64,000 nucleotides of DNA, taken from Myxococcus fulvus. GTDB taxonomy: Bacteria > Myxococcota > Myxococcia > Myxococcales > Myxococcaceae. The position numbers and the translations under genes were made by a program. Positions within the stretch are counted from its first letter, which is position 1. Each line of letters opens with the position of its first letter. The notes below the pieces were generated by a model. It did no database searches. It saw only the letters and a program-made list of their open reading frames with translations, and was not told the origin of the DNA. Positions 35,197 to 43,116 of the stretch are shown here, one piece after another. The stretch is from positions 62,001 to 126,000 of the forward strand of contig NZ_FOIB01000003.1 of assembly GCF_900111765.1 (NCBI RefSeq), written 5' to 3'.

Positions 35197-36204
35197 GTGA
35201 CTACCTCCACTCACACACGCGGCGGGGCGGGGCATGGGCATGACCACGACCACGGGCATGACCACGGCCATGGGCATCACCACCATGGGCATGGGCACGG
35301 CCATGGGCACGGTCCCAAGCGGGGTGGGTTGGCGGAGGAGCGGCGCAAGGACCGTCGGCGGCTCATCTTCGCGCTGGTGCTGACGGCGACCATCGCGCTG
35401 GCGGAGGCGGTGGGGGGCTGGCTGACGCACTCGTTGGCCCTCATGTCGGACGCGGGTCACATGTTGACGGACGTGTCCGCGCTGGCCCTGAGCCTGGTGG
35501 CGCTGTGGTTCGCGGGCAAGCCGGCGGACGTGAAGAAGACGTACGGCTACTACCGGATGGAGATATTGAGCGCGCTGCTCAACGGCGTGCTGTTGCTGGG
35601 CATCACCGGGTTCATTCTCTACGAGGCCTGGGAGCGGTTCCACTCGCCGCAGGCCGTGGACGTGAAGCCGATGGCGCTGGTGGCCACGGTGGGTCTGGTC
35701 GCGAACCTGGGGGCGTTGGGGTTCTTGCATCGCACACACTCGATGAACGTCCGTGGCGCGTTCCTTCACGTGCTGGGGGACACGTTGTCCTCGGTGGGCG
35801 TGTTGATTGGCGCGGGCATCATGGCGTTGACGGGGTGGTTCGTGGTGGACCCCATCATCTCCGCGGTCATCTCGGTGGTCATCGTGGTGGGGGCGGTGCG
35901 GCTGGTGCGGGACGCGGTGGACGTCTTGATGGAGGCGGTGCCCTCGCACGTGGACATGCCGCAGGTGCGCGAGCTGATGCTGCGCGTGCCGGGCGTCACG
36001 GCGGTGCACGACCTGCACGTGTGGACGATTTCCAGCGGGGTGTACGCGCTGTCCGCGCACCTGGTGGTGCTGGACCCGATGGTCTGCAACAACGACGAGA
36101 TTCTCTCCGCGGTGAAGCACGACCTGTTCGACAAGTTCGGCATCGACCACACCACCATCCAGATCGAGAGCGAGAGCTACGCCCATCTGGGTGAGGTGCA
36201 CTGA
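35197..36204 (+). CDS. Cation diffusion facilitator (zinc-type) efflux protein
   Basis: 335 residues from GTG 35197; no in-frame ATG precedes the first helix and no ribosome binding site is obvious. The cytoplasmic N-terminus is a His-rich tract (HGHDHDHGHDHGHGHHHHGHG, residues about 13-39) that can bind zinc. Six membrane helices follow, with the transport-site motifs in TM2 (DAGHMLTD) and TM5 (HVLGDTLSS), i.e. the two HxxxD pairs of zinc-selective CDF proteins such as CzcD/ZitB. The C-terminal cytoplasmic domain has the ferredoxin-like fold (VTAVHDLHVWTISSGVYALSAH). It exports Zn2+ (perhaps Co2+ or Cd2+) against protons. It is divergent from the PocR activator gene. Confidence 0.94.
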   Translation: MTTSTHTRGGAGHGHDHDHGHDHGHGHHHHGHGHGHGHGPKRGGLAEERRKDRRRLIFALVLTATIALAEAVGGWLTHSLALMSDAGHMLTDVSALALSLVALWFAGKPADVKKTYGYYRMEILSALLNGVLLLGITGFILYEAWERFHSPQAVDVKPMALVATVGLVANLGALGFLHRTHSMNVRGAFLHVLGDTLSSVGVLIGAGIMALTGWFVVDPIISAVISVVIVVGAVRLVRDAVDVLMEAVPSHVDMPQVRELMLRVPGVTAVHDLHVWTISSGVYALSAHLVVLDPMVCNNDEILSAVKHDLFDKFGIDHTTIQIESESYAHLGEVH

Positions 36205-36247
36205 GGGCGAGGGCCGCGGGCCTCGTGAATCGCCCAGCCGCTTTGCA

Positions 36248-37009
36248 TCACTCCCGCGGAGTCGTGCGTCCACCGATCTCCGGAAAGCGCTCATAGGCCC
36301 GCAGGAGCGCAGCCAGGTGGTCAGGCTGGTCCAGGTCGAGCGGCGAGTCTGTGAGTCGTACGACCCACCCGCCGGATGCCGTGCGCCGCGCCCGTGAGAG
36401 CAGGTCCGCGTCGCGGGCGGGGTCCGGGAATCCGATGGCCTGCGCCGTCGCGGCAGACCAGTAGTTCAGCCATGCGAGGAAGTTGGGAATCTCGGGGGCG
36501 GGGAGCTTCTCGGGCATGCTGAGCATGGGAAGCCCACGGGGGGAGCACTGAGGACCCTGAGGCGACCGGCGAAGCTGCTGCGCAACCTCCGAGCCATAAC
36601 CATACCTCGCCGCGTGCCCCCAGAACGCGTGTGCCCCCTCCGCCACTGATTCGAGCACAGCCGCCGCTGCCGCGAGCACAGTCTCATCCCGAGGCAGTTC
36701 CGCATGGACTTCAAATTGGGGCTGCCCGCCTGGGCTGAAGCGCCCTGAACGTTCCCTTCCAAAAACCGTCACGGGATGACTCTCGTCCCCATTGCACACG
36801 AGAGGGAACTCCCCGCCCTCGATACTGTCGATGAGCCATGCGTCGCGCTGTGGCAATGGAATGGGGCGCCCGCTGTCTGAGAGCCGCCATCTCAGTTGCA
36901 AGGCAGGGAGCGCCTCTTCCATTCCATGGAGGATGTCGACCGGTCGATCGTCTTTGCCCACGAGGGCGGGCGCATAGACGATGAAGGTGAGGGCATTGCG
37001 CCGAGTCAT
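36248..37009 (-). CDS. DUF5953 family protein, candidate immunity partner
   Basis: 253 residues from ATG 37009, which overlaps the stop of the upstream DUF6310 gene by four bases. It begins MTRRNALTFIVYAPALVGKDDRP and carries short motifs I associate with the myxobacterial DUF5953 family (ILHGMEEALPALQLRWRLSD, LNYWSAATAQAIGFPDP). There is no signal peptide, and the protein is probably cytoplasmic. Such genes recur next to DUF6310 genes. Translational coupling plus the nuclease-like motif in the neighbour suggests a role as immunity or chaperone protein, which is inference only. Confidence 0.72.
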   Translation of the reverse strand: MTRRNALTFIVYAPALVGKDDRPVDILHGMEEALPALQLRWRLSDSGRPIPLPQRDAWLIDSIEGGEFPLVCNGDESHPVTVFGRERSGRFSPGGQPQFEVHAELPRDETVLAAAAAVLESVAEGAHAFWGHAARYGYGSEVAQQLRRSPQGPQCSPRGLPMLSMPEKLPAPEIPNFLAWLNYWSAATAQAIGFPDPARDADLLSRARRTASGGWVVRLTDSPLDLDQPDHLAALLRAYERFPEIGGRTTPRE

Positions 37010-37913
37010 CGGCTGCACCCCGTGACGAAGACGTTCAGGGAGAAGTCCGCTTCGAGCAGCGCTTCCTTATGCTCCTGGGTGCTCACTCCGATGATGAATT
37101 CATAGCCACACGCCACGGCTGTATCCCGCTCCTTGTTGAGTTGCTTGAGTTCCTTCTGAATCTCCATCCGCTGGACGAAGGAGCTGTACTGATCGAATCG
37201 ATGGGTCTTGATCTCCCACAGGGCGGGCACACCGACTTGCAGCGCGTCGAAACGAACGCCTCCAACGCTGACATCCATGCCGGGATAACGATTGGGCGGA
37301 ACCCTGTCGGCACACGCGTTATGCGGCGCATCTTTGGATGCGCGTGGCACCGGAATGGGCCTGCACTCCGGGCGGCGCGCTCGCTCCGACGGCTCGGTAG
37401 GCACGGGTGGCTGCGAGCCCTGCCCTGATGGATCGGGTTTCGGTTTGCGTTGCGCTTCAGCTTCCCGGGAGGACGGCTTCGTCTCTCGTGCTGTCCCTGA
37501 TTCCTCGGGGTAGGCGTGGCGGAGTTCATAGGCCTCCAGCGCCTCCTCGATGACGAATCCGACCACCACCACGCCGAGCACGATGACCGCGCCCACGGCA
37601 ATCTCGGAGCCGCCAGGAGGCAGAGCCCGACTCCCAGCGCGGCGGCGCCCGCGGACGCGACCGCGCATCTGCCCGTGGTGTCGTGGAACTCGAGGCGGTC
37701 GTGGTCAAGCGTCTGGTAGCACCGCTCCACCAGGACCGGCCAAGGCTGAGACGCTTCGCGGACGACACACTGCCCATCGTCAGTCCAGGGCAGCTTCGCT
37801 GCCCGCTCGAGGTTGACGAGTCGTTGGCTCCGCGTCCTGGATGTGCCCGGGGTGGGGGTCGACGTTGCGCATGCGGACAGGACGACCAGGAGCGCGGGAA
37901 CGCATGGCCCCAT
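37006..37913 (-). pseudogene. DUF6310 lipoprotein with nuclease-like C-terminal domain, frameshifted
   Basis: ATG 37913 opens a lipoprotein (lipobox LSAC in ALLVVLSACAT) that runs in one frame to about 37606-37610 and must shift to the next frame to continue (PGGSEIAVGAVIVLGVVVVGF onwards) to the stop at 37006. A one-base deletion in a short C run (minus strand GCTCCGAG, expected GCTCCCGAG) restores a continuous chain of about 302 residues. After a membrane helix and a Pro/Lys/Arg linker, the last 90 residues contain RFDALQVG and LWEIKTHRF, an Asp...ExK pattern as in PD-(D/E)xK nucleases. Followed by DUF5953 with a 4-base overlap. It may be a decayed toxin gene or a sequencing artefact. Confidence 0.7.
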
Positions 37914-38048
37914 CCTCGCCGCAAGAGGTGGTCTCGGCAATCCGCAAGGAGGCGCCTGTGATGCGCACCCGGGCGAGGCAGTGAGCCACCCCGCATCGGC
38001 CCAGTCGCCACCTTGCCCAGACCGATTGCAGTGCATCAGAGTTGCCGC

Positions 38049-38645
38049 ATGTCCAACGCAGGCGCCCTCGTGCTCGCCGCCGTGCTCACCGCTTCACCCA
38101 CGAACAAGGCCGACGTGGACCTGGATGGTGACGGCACACGCGAGCACCTCACGCTCGAAGTAACGAAGCCTGGTGCCTTCCGGCTCACCGTGGGCACTGC
38201 CGTCACCGAAGCCGAGCTGCCTGGAGTGCGCGGCGTCACCGTGCTGGACCTCGACAGCAGCGACAAGCAACGCGAGGTGCTCGTCCACGGCGAATCACGC
38301 TTCCGCCTCTTCCGCCATGAGGGCACCGCGCTCCGGGAAGTGCCGCTGCCTCCCGGGGCCCCGAGTGCCTCCGGCAATGGCATCCTCCTGTGCGACGTCC
38401 CCATGCCCGACGGCTGGGCTCGCCGCGACAAATACCTCTACGACGCGAAGCAGCCGGGCTTCACCGAGGTGCCGCAGGAACTCTACGCCGTGGGCCGCGT
38501 CCTCCCGCCTCCGGGTTGGGTGTCGCTCCAGCAGACGCCCGGGAGCAAGGCGGGCCCGCGGCCATCGGCCTCCCCGCGAGGGTGTACTCCACTGCGGCCG
38601 TCGTGCTCGTGCAGTTCGTCGTGCAGGGCAACACCTGGACCTTGT
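38049..38645 (+). pseudogene. Secreted FG-GAP/VCBS-like protein gene, frameshifted and truncated
   Basis: It starts at ATG 38049 with a short hydrophobic leader (GALVLAAVLTASP), then an Asp-rich repeat (ADVDLDGDGTREHLTLEV) resembling FG-GAP/VCBS calcium-binding segments, and LDLDSSDKQREVLVHGE. Near 38552 the frame is lost; the following frame carries the sensible sequence (AAIGLPARVYSTAAVVLVQF, NTWTL). A single extra G would join them. The coding signal stops at about 38645, where the antisense SpvB-type gene begins. No function assigned. Confidence 0.65.
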
Positions 38646-40353
38646 CGGCGCCCTTGAAGTGCAAGTACTGCCTGAAATCCTCCACGGTGACCTTGGGCGC
38701 CGGGACGAACGCGCTCGGATTCATGGCCATGATCGACCCGATGATTCCGGTGATGGAACCCCACATGTATGCGTTGCTGTCGCCTCCGGAGGTGATTCCC
38801 CAGGTCTTGCGCATGTGCTCCGTGCAGCCCGGGCACCAGAAGATGATGACGTCACCGACTCCCTGCCCGAAGCTCGACAGCTGGTCCTTGAACGCGTTCA
38901 TCATCTTGGAGATCTGCCTGGCGCCTTCCGGGGTGTTGGCGAGCTGGTCCGCCACCTGCCCGACGGTGAACCCGCGCGCCGCCAGCGAGTCGTAGTCGAA
39001 CGACGAGCCCAGTTTGATGCCCGTCATGAGCTGGACGGGCGTCTTCAGGACCACCCCGGAGGGCGTCCGGGGCCCCGTGGGCGACTGGGTGAAGGATGCG
39101 ACGGAGGTTGCCACGCGGGAGGTGGCCGCCGGGTCTGCGGAGCCTCCGGAGGCGCCCACGCCGGGGAGGTACAGGCTCGGGTCGTTGATGGCGCTGGGGC
39201 CACCACCACCGCCGGGCTGGCCCGGGAAGCCGCCTCCGCCGCCCTGACACTCCTTGCCGATGCAGCCCGCGTCCAGCCCGGAGGGATCCGAGCCGGTGGG
39301 CATGGGGATGGAGGCCGTCTTCGCGTAGGTGAGCCGGCCGTTGGTGGTGGCGTTGCCGTAGGTGTACGAGGCGATGGGCAACGCGATGGCCTGCTCCGGC
39401 GTGCCCTGGCGGCCCTGCATCGTCACGGCGTCCAGGCGGGGGTGTTGCGTGTCCGGGTCAATCCCATACGCGAAGGTATAGGTGCGCAGCTTCTCGGGGA
39501 GGCTGGCGCAGGTGGCTCGGCTGGAGACGTCCAGGGTGTTCAGGGAGCGAGCGCGCGTCAGCACGCGATCTCCCAACAGGGACAGCGACATGGCCGCGCC
39601 GGGCCAGCCGTAGTTGAGAGCAATCTCGTTCTTGAAGCAGTTGCCGGACGGGTGCTGGTTGTAGAGGAGCTGTCGCAGGTCGATGGTCAGCCCGAGGCTC
39701 CCGCCGGGAACGGGCGTGCGGGAGATGCTGTAGTGGAGCTGGACGGCGGTGTTGCCCGGGCCGGTGATGGAGGTGAGCAGCCAGAGGCCGGTCCCTTCGA
39801 GTCCGGTCAGCGCGGTGAAGGTCCAGGCGCGGCCGTCGCCGTCATGCATCACCCAGGTGCTTGCTTGTTCCTGGAGGAGCAGGTCGGGCGCGTTGTAGCG
39901 GGGGAGCCAGTGCACCACCTGCGGCGGCCCCGCGGAGACCTGTCGAGGGACCAGGTCCAGCACCTGTCCCTGGAGGAAGAGGGTGACCTGCTCGCGGCCG
40001 GCGAGGACGGTGCTGGTCACCTGGGGCTTGCGGTGGGCGAACGACATGTCGCGGCGGATGTATGAGAGCGGGATGTCCCAGCCCAGGCCCACGGCGCCCA
40101 CGCCTCGGGTGCCGGAGCTGATGGAGATGGGCACGGGGAGGCCGCCTTGCGAGGCAGGCAGCTCCAGTGGAATGGAGGCGGAGTAGCCCCCGGAGGCATT
40201 GACCGCGCCGGGCGAGGTGCCCGTGTCGGAGGCGCGGCCTCCGTAGTGGCCACCGGTGGGCGCCAGCTGCGCCGTGCTCGGACGTGACCACAGACTCAAG
40301 AACAGACCCATGGCCAATCCCAGCCAAGGGCTCGAGGACTTCCTCGATGACAT
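38461..40353 (-). CDS. Truncated SpvB/Rhs-type N-terminus fused to an unknown C-terminal region
   Basis: 630 residues from ATG 40353. A signal peptide (LGLAMGLFLSLWSRPSTA) precedes the SpvB-like opening common to Rhs and Tc-toxin B proteins (GGYSASIPLELP, GTRGVGAVGLGWDIPLSYIRR), continuing to about residue 340. A Gly/Pro-rich linker (GGGGGFPGQPGGGGG) then leads to a roughly 170-residue segment of unknown fold containing WCPGC, then HFKGADKVQ. The last 60 residues are antisense to the plus-strand coding sequence at 38461-38645, so the true gene is cut there. Full-length SpvB/Rhs proteins are far longer with YD repeats, absent here. Confidence 0.65.
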   Translation of the reverse strand: MSSRKSSSPWLGLAMGLFLSLWSRPSTAQLAPTGGHYGGRASDTGTSPGAVNASGGYSASIPLELPASQGGLPVPISISSGTRGVGAVGLGWDIPLSYIRRDMSFAHRKPQVTSTVLAGREQVTLFLQGQVLDLVPRQVSAGPPQVVHWLPRYNAPDLLLQEQASTWVMHDGDGRAWTFTALTGLEGTGLWLLTSITGPGNTAVQLHYSISRTPVPGGSLGLTIDLRQLLYNQHPSGNCFKNEIALNYGWPGAAMSLSLLGDRVLTRARSLNTLDVSSRATCASLPEKLRTYTFAYGIDPDTQHPRLDAVTMQGRQGTPEQAIALPIASYTYGNATTNGRLTYAKTASIPMPTGSDPSGLDAGCIGKECQGGGGGFPGQPGGGGGPSAINDPSLYLPGVGASGGSADPAATSRVATSVASFTQSPTGPRTPSGVVLKTPVQLMTGIKLGSSFDYDSLAARGFTVGQVADQLANTPEGARQISKMMNAFKDQLSSFGQGVGDVIIFWCPGCTEHMRKTWGITSGGDSNAYMWGSITGIIGSIMAMNPSAFVPAPKVTVEDFRQYLHFKGADKVQVLPCTTNCTSTTAAVEYTLAGRPMAAGPPCSRASAGATPNPEAGGRGPRRRVPAAPR

Positions 40354-40381
40354 GCGTCATGAATCAGGGCTCACGAGGCTC

Positions 40382-40789
40382 TCACTCCAGCTGTCGAATC
40401 CACTGACGCACGAGCGATTCGAGCGCCTTTCGCTGGCGCGTCACGGCCGCGAGCGTGACGAGGCAGCGGTCCTTCGCGAGCCATCGGCAGAGTCCATCCG
40501 GGTCGTCGAGCTCGACGCCGTGCTGCGCGCTCTGCTTCACCTTCGCGCCGGTGTGGAAGACGAGCTGCACATGGTCCTCGGAGCGCAGGTGCACCGCCGC
40601 GAAGAACTCGGTGGTGCGGAAGCTCGCGGTGTTCCACTTCACCGCCTCGGAGATGGAGGGGTCGATACCGAGGATGATCTTCCGGACCTGGTCGATGTCC
40701 TTGCGCAGAGGGTGCGCTCGTTCCTCGAGCAGCGCGGTGACCTCCGCCGAGCCGTCTCGTGTCGACTTCGCTGCGCGCTTCGCGGCCAT
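40382..40789 (-). CDS. DUF1801 domain protein (YdhG-like)
   Basis: 135 residues from ATG 40789. The DUF1801 core is clear: RKDIDQVRKIILGIDPSI, SEAVKWNTASFRTTEFFAAV, and VQLVFHTGAKVK. The family (YdhG/YjhG/YdeI-like) is small, cytoplasmic and of unknown biochemical role, sometimes linked to iron or stress. It is divergent from the gene at 41021, sharing a 231-bp control region with direct repeats. Confidence 0.85.
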   Translation of the reverse strand: MAAKRAAKSTRDGSAEVTALLEERAHPLRKDIDQVRKIILGIDPSISEAVKWNTASFRTTEFFAAVHLRSEDHVQLVFHTGAKVKQSAQHGVELDDPDGLCRWLAKDRCLVTLAAVTRQRKALESLVRQWIRQLE

Positions 40790-40881
40790 GCTCCTGTGTC
40801 TCCTCTCCGACGATTGCATCCTGGTGCCGCCCCATCATCGCCTGACTGGGCCTGTCGCGGCATCGATTCAAGGGCGGCGAC

Positions 40882-40927
40882 ATCGGTCAGATGTCGTAAA
40901 GGGTGTCCGTATCGGTTGGATGTCGTA
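40882..40927. repeat. Two 17-bp direct repeats in a divergent promoter region
   Basis: ATCGGTCAGATGTCGTA (40882-40898) and ATCGGTTGGATGTCGTA (40911-40927) match at 15 of 17 positions, 29 bp apart (about three helical turns). They lie between the divergent DUF1801 gene (start 40789) and the 41021 gene and may bind a regulator. Confidence 0.55.
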
Positions 40928-41020
40928 TCGGCGCGAGGGAGTGTAAAGGCAGACGAAACTCGCTCGGCGCGTCTCCGATAACTCCTTTGTACGCAGCACA
41001 TGCCTCCACGGAGACACACC

Positions 41021-41533
41021 ATGTTTCGAGTCAGCGGACCGAAGACGAGCGCTGTGGTCATGGAGTCGTTGGACAGGACGATGAACGTGGTGGCGCTCGA
41101 GGCCACTGCGGCCAAGAGTGTGGGCAACAAGGGCGCGTCCACGCCGGTGACGACGCCGCAGCAGGTGCTTGAGAAGGTGGGCAGCGTGTCCGGGACGGTG
41201 GGCAACATCGCCAGCGTGGCGGACACGTTCGAGAGCGGCGCGAGGGCCGTGGGGCAGCTGAAGAAGGGCGTGGAGTTGACCTCGATGCCCACCACGGTCG
41301 TCGGCAAGACGCTGGGCCGGTTCGTGCCCGGGCTGAACATCGCCACCGCGGTGGCCTCCGCGTCCAACGCGCATGGCGTGTTCACCAACCCCGCGTCCAC
41401 GCCCGCGCAGAAGACCCACGCGGCCATCGATGCCTCCACGGCGTTCGTCGCGGCGCTGCCCGTGCCCTTCGTCGCGCAGGGCGCCGCGGTGGCCAACACG
41501 CTCAACAGCCTGCTCACTCCCGCGTCGAAGTAG
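41021..41533 (+). CDS. Ala/Val/Thr-rich protein of unknown function
   Basis: 170 residues from ATG 41021 with CGGAGACACACC upstream. There is no signal peptide. Gly/Ala/Val-rich helices of weak hydrophobicity dominate (VLEKVGSVSGTVGNIASVAD, PGLNIATAVASASNAHGVFT, FVAALPVPFVAQGAAVANTL), reminiscent of membrane-active or pre-toxin regions of secreted effector proteins. I recognise no named family. It stands alone between the DUF1801 gene and a GRAM-domain gene on the same strand (123 nt gap). Confidence 0.7.
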   Translation: MFRVSGPKTSAVVMESLDRTMNVVALEATAAKSVGNKGASTPVTTPQQVLEKVGSVSGTVGNIASVADTFESGARAVGQLKKGVELTSMPTTVVGKTLGRFVPGLNIATAVASASNAHGVFTNPASTPAQKTHAAIDASTAFVAALPVPFVAQGAAVANTLNSLLTPASK

Positions 41534-41656
41534 GGTAGGGCGACAGGCTCTCCCCGCGGACCCACGTGAGTCGATGTCCGCGAGGGGGTGGAGCCGGCGA
41601 AGTCCGTGCCGGTTCCGCCTACCGATGTCCGCCAATCTCAAGCAAGATGCGCGGAC

Positions 41657-42283
41657 ATGAAATCCGCACTCTCACCCGACGACTTTCTTCCTGGCGAGAC
41701 GTTGCTTCTCAGCAAGGGGGCGAACCTCGTCATCAAGCCCTCGGAGCACGGGCTCGGCCGCTTCGCGTTCGACCGGTTGATGTGGGTCGTAGGCATGAAG
41801 CAGAAGGAGGCGCTCGGTGGTGAGCTGCACCTGACGAACTACCGGCTCCTCTTCAAGACGCATGGCTTCAACCGCCTGCGCGGGCGCATCAGCCTCTTTC
41901 TGCCATCGCTCCTCGAGGCCCGTGATGCGTCATTCCTGTTCGTGCGCAAGATCGTCGTGTCGACGCACCTGACTCGCGCTGAGATCGTCGTCTGGGGTAT
42001 CCCAGAGTTCCTCAATGCCATGCAGCGCGCGGCCGGAGCGCTCTCTCCGGCCGACTTCGAGGCGATGCGCGCGCATGCGGCCGCGCATCCCGAACGGGTC
42101 GGCGCCGGCCTGCGTGTGAATGCGACGCTTGAGGACCTGAACGACCTGGCGCTTGCCGGCGAGTCCGTCGTCGAGCTGCTCAAGGCCGCGGCGAACCCGC
42201 TCGAGGCGATCGGGTCGCTGGCGCTCGCGGAGCTCCTCTCCAGGACGGTCGAGGAAGGCTGGCAGCGGCTATTCAACCGCTGA
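41657..42283 (+). CDS. GRAM/PH-like domain protein
   Basis: 208 residues from ATG 41657 (MKSALSPDDFLPGETLLL). Residues about 10-110 have the GRAM/PH-like strand order with a conserved core, LGGELHLTNYRLLFKTHGFN, which resembles the LYLTNxRLxF hallmark of bacterial GRAM domains. The second half is helical, ending LAELLSRTVEEGWQRLF. The protein is cytoplasmic, perhaps membrane-associating through lipids as GRAM domains do. No enzymatic motif. Confidence 0.78.
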   Translation: MKSALSPDDFLPGETLLLSKGANLVIKPSEHGLGRFAFDRLMWVVGMKQKEALGGELHLTNYRLLFKTHGFNRLRGRISLFLPSLLEARDASFLFVRKIVVSTHLTRAEIVVWGIPEFLNAMQRAAGALSPADFEAMRAHAAAHPERVGAGLRVNATLEDLNDLALAGESVVELLKAAANPLEAIGSLALAELLSRTVEEGWQRLFNR

Positions 42284-42473
42284 GCGGAGGGCGTGCGCTC
42301 GAGGCTGCTCCGTCCGCTCGCACACGTGGCTATTGGCAGTTGTCGAGGGCGCTTCCTCCCAGATTCCTGGGATGGACGTGCCCGTCAGGGGCCATCCACG
42401 AGGGCGCTCGCGGCGGGCGCGGATTCATCGCGGGCCGTCCGTGAAGTGGAACACGAACGGAAAGGAGCTGGAG

Positions 42474-42962
42474 ATGTCAGCAATTGCGAGGCGCTTTGCT
42501 TTCATTGCGGCTGTGGTCGTGAGCTTCTTCTCGACGGGATGCGGGGAGCCGACGGAGGAGGCCCAAGGACCTCTTCGGTCCGAAGAAGCCCGCTTGATTC
42601 CCGATCCAACACCAGGGCCCGGCCGGTACGAGTACATGTACACGTACTTCACGGACAGGACATACACGGTTCGTGTCGGGTGGGTGCTCCATCGGTGCAA
42701 CGGTACTGTCGAACGCGACGGCGTCACGACGGAGTTCCAGCAAGAGGTCGTCTACGCCTGCGGAGGCACTCCGACGATGGCGCCGACCTCCACGCCGGCG
42801 CCGGTTTCCGCGTCGGATGAGAGCCTGCTGTGCACGGCCTCCATCCAATGTGTGGATTGGCATATGACGCCTTGCGGTGCTCAGGGCCGAGTGATTCCGT
42901 GCTGTCTCGACGTCGATGAAGAGTCCACTTGCTTCTGTGGCCGCGGGTATTGGCGCTGCTGA
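42474..42962 (+). CDS. Cys-rich lipoprotein of unknown function
   Basis: 162 residues from ATG 42474 (AAAGGAGCTGGAG upstream). The lipobox is SFFSTGC after a hydrophobic leader. A Pro/Thr-rich linker (TPTMAPTSTPAPVSASDES) separates a strand-rich half from a C-terminal 45 residues with eight cysteines (CTASIQC, TPCGAQG, PCCLDV, CFCGRGYWRC), likely disulfide-bonded. The last Cys is the C-terminal residue. No family recognised. Base composition is lower in GC than neighbours, which fits an accessory region. Confidence 0.75.
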   Translation: MSAIARRFAFIAAVVVSFFSTGCGEPTEEAQGPLRSEEARLIPDPTPGPGRYEYMYTYFTDRTYTVRVGWVLHRCNGTVERDGVTTEFQQEVVYACGGTPTMAPTSTPAPVSASDESLLCTASIQCVDWHMTPCGAQGRVIPCCLDVDEESTCFCGRGYWRC

Positions 42963-43116
42963 GCGCCATCGCCACGGTGACACGTGGAGGCGGCTGGGAC
43001 GTTCGACCCTCGCAAGTGACTCGTCGTCCGCGCTCCCATGGCTCCAGGGAAGGGGCGCTGGCGTGAGACCAGGCCTTGGCTGGTCGTGGACTCCCCAGCG
43101 CCCCTCGGGCAACACG

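Noticed and set aside
38461..40353. Active Tc-toxin B or Rhs toxin
   Set aside because: Only the SpvB-like start is present; the YD-repeat shell and protease are missing and the 3' end is antisense to another gene.
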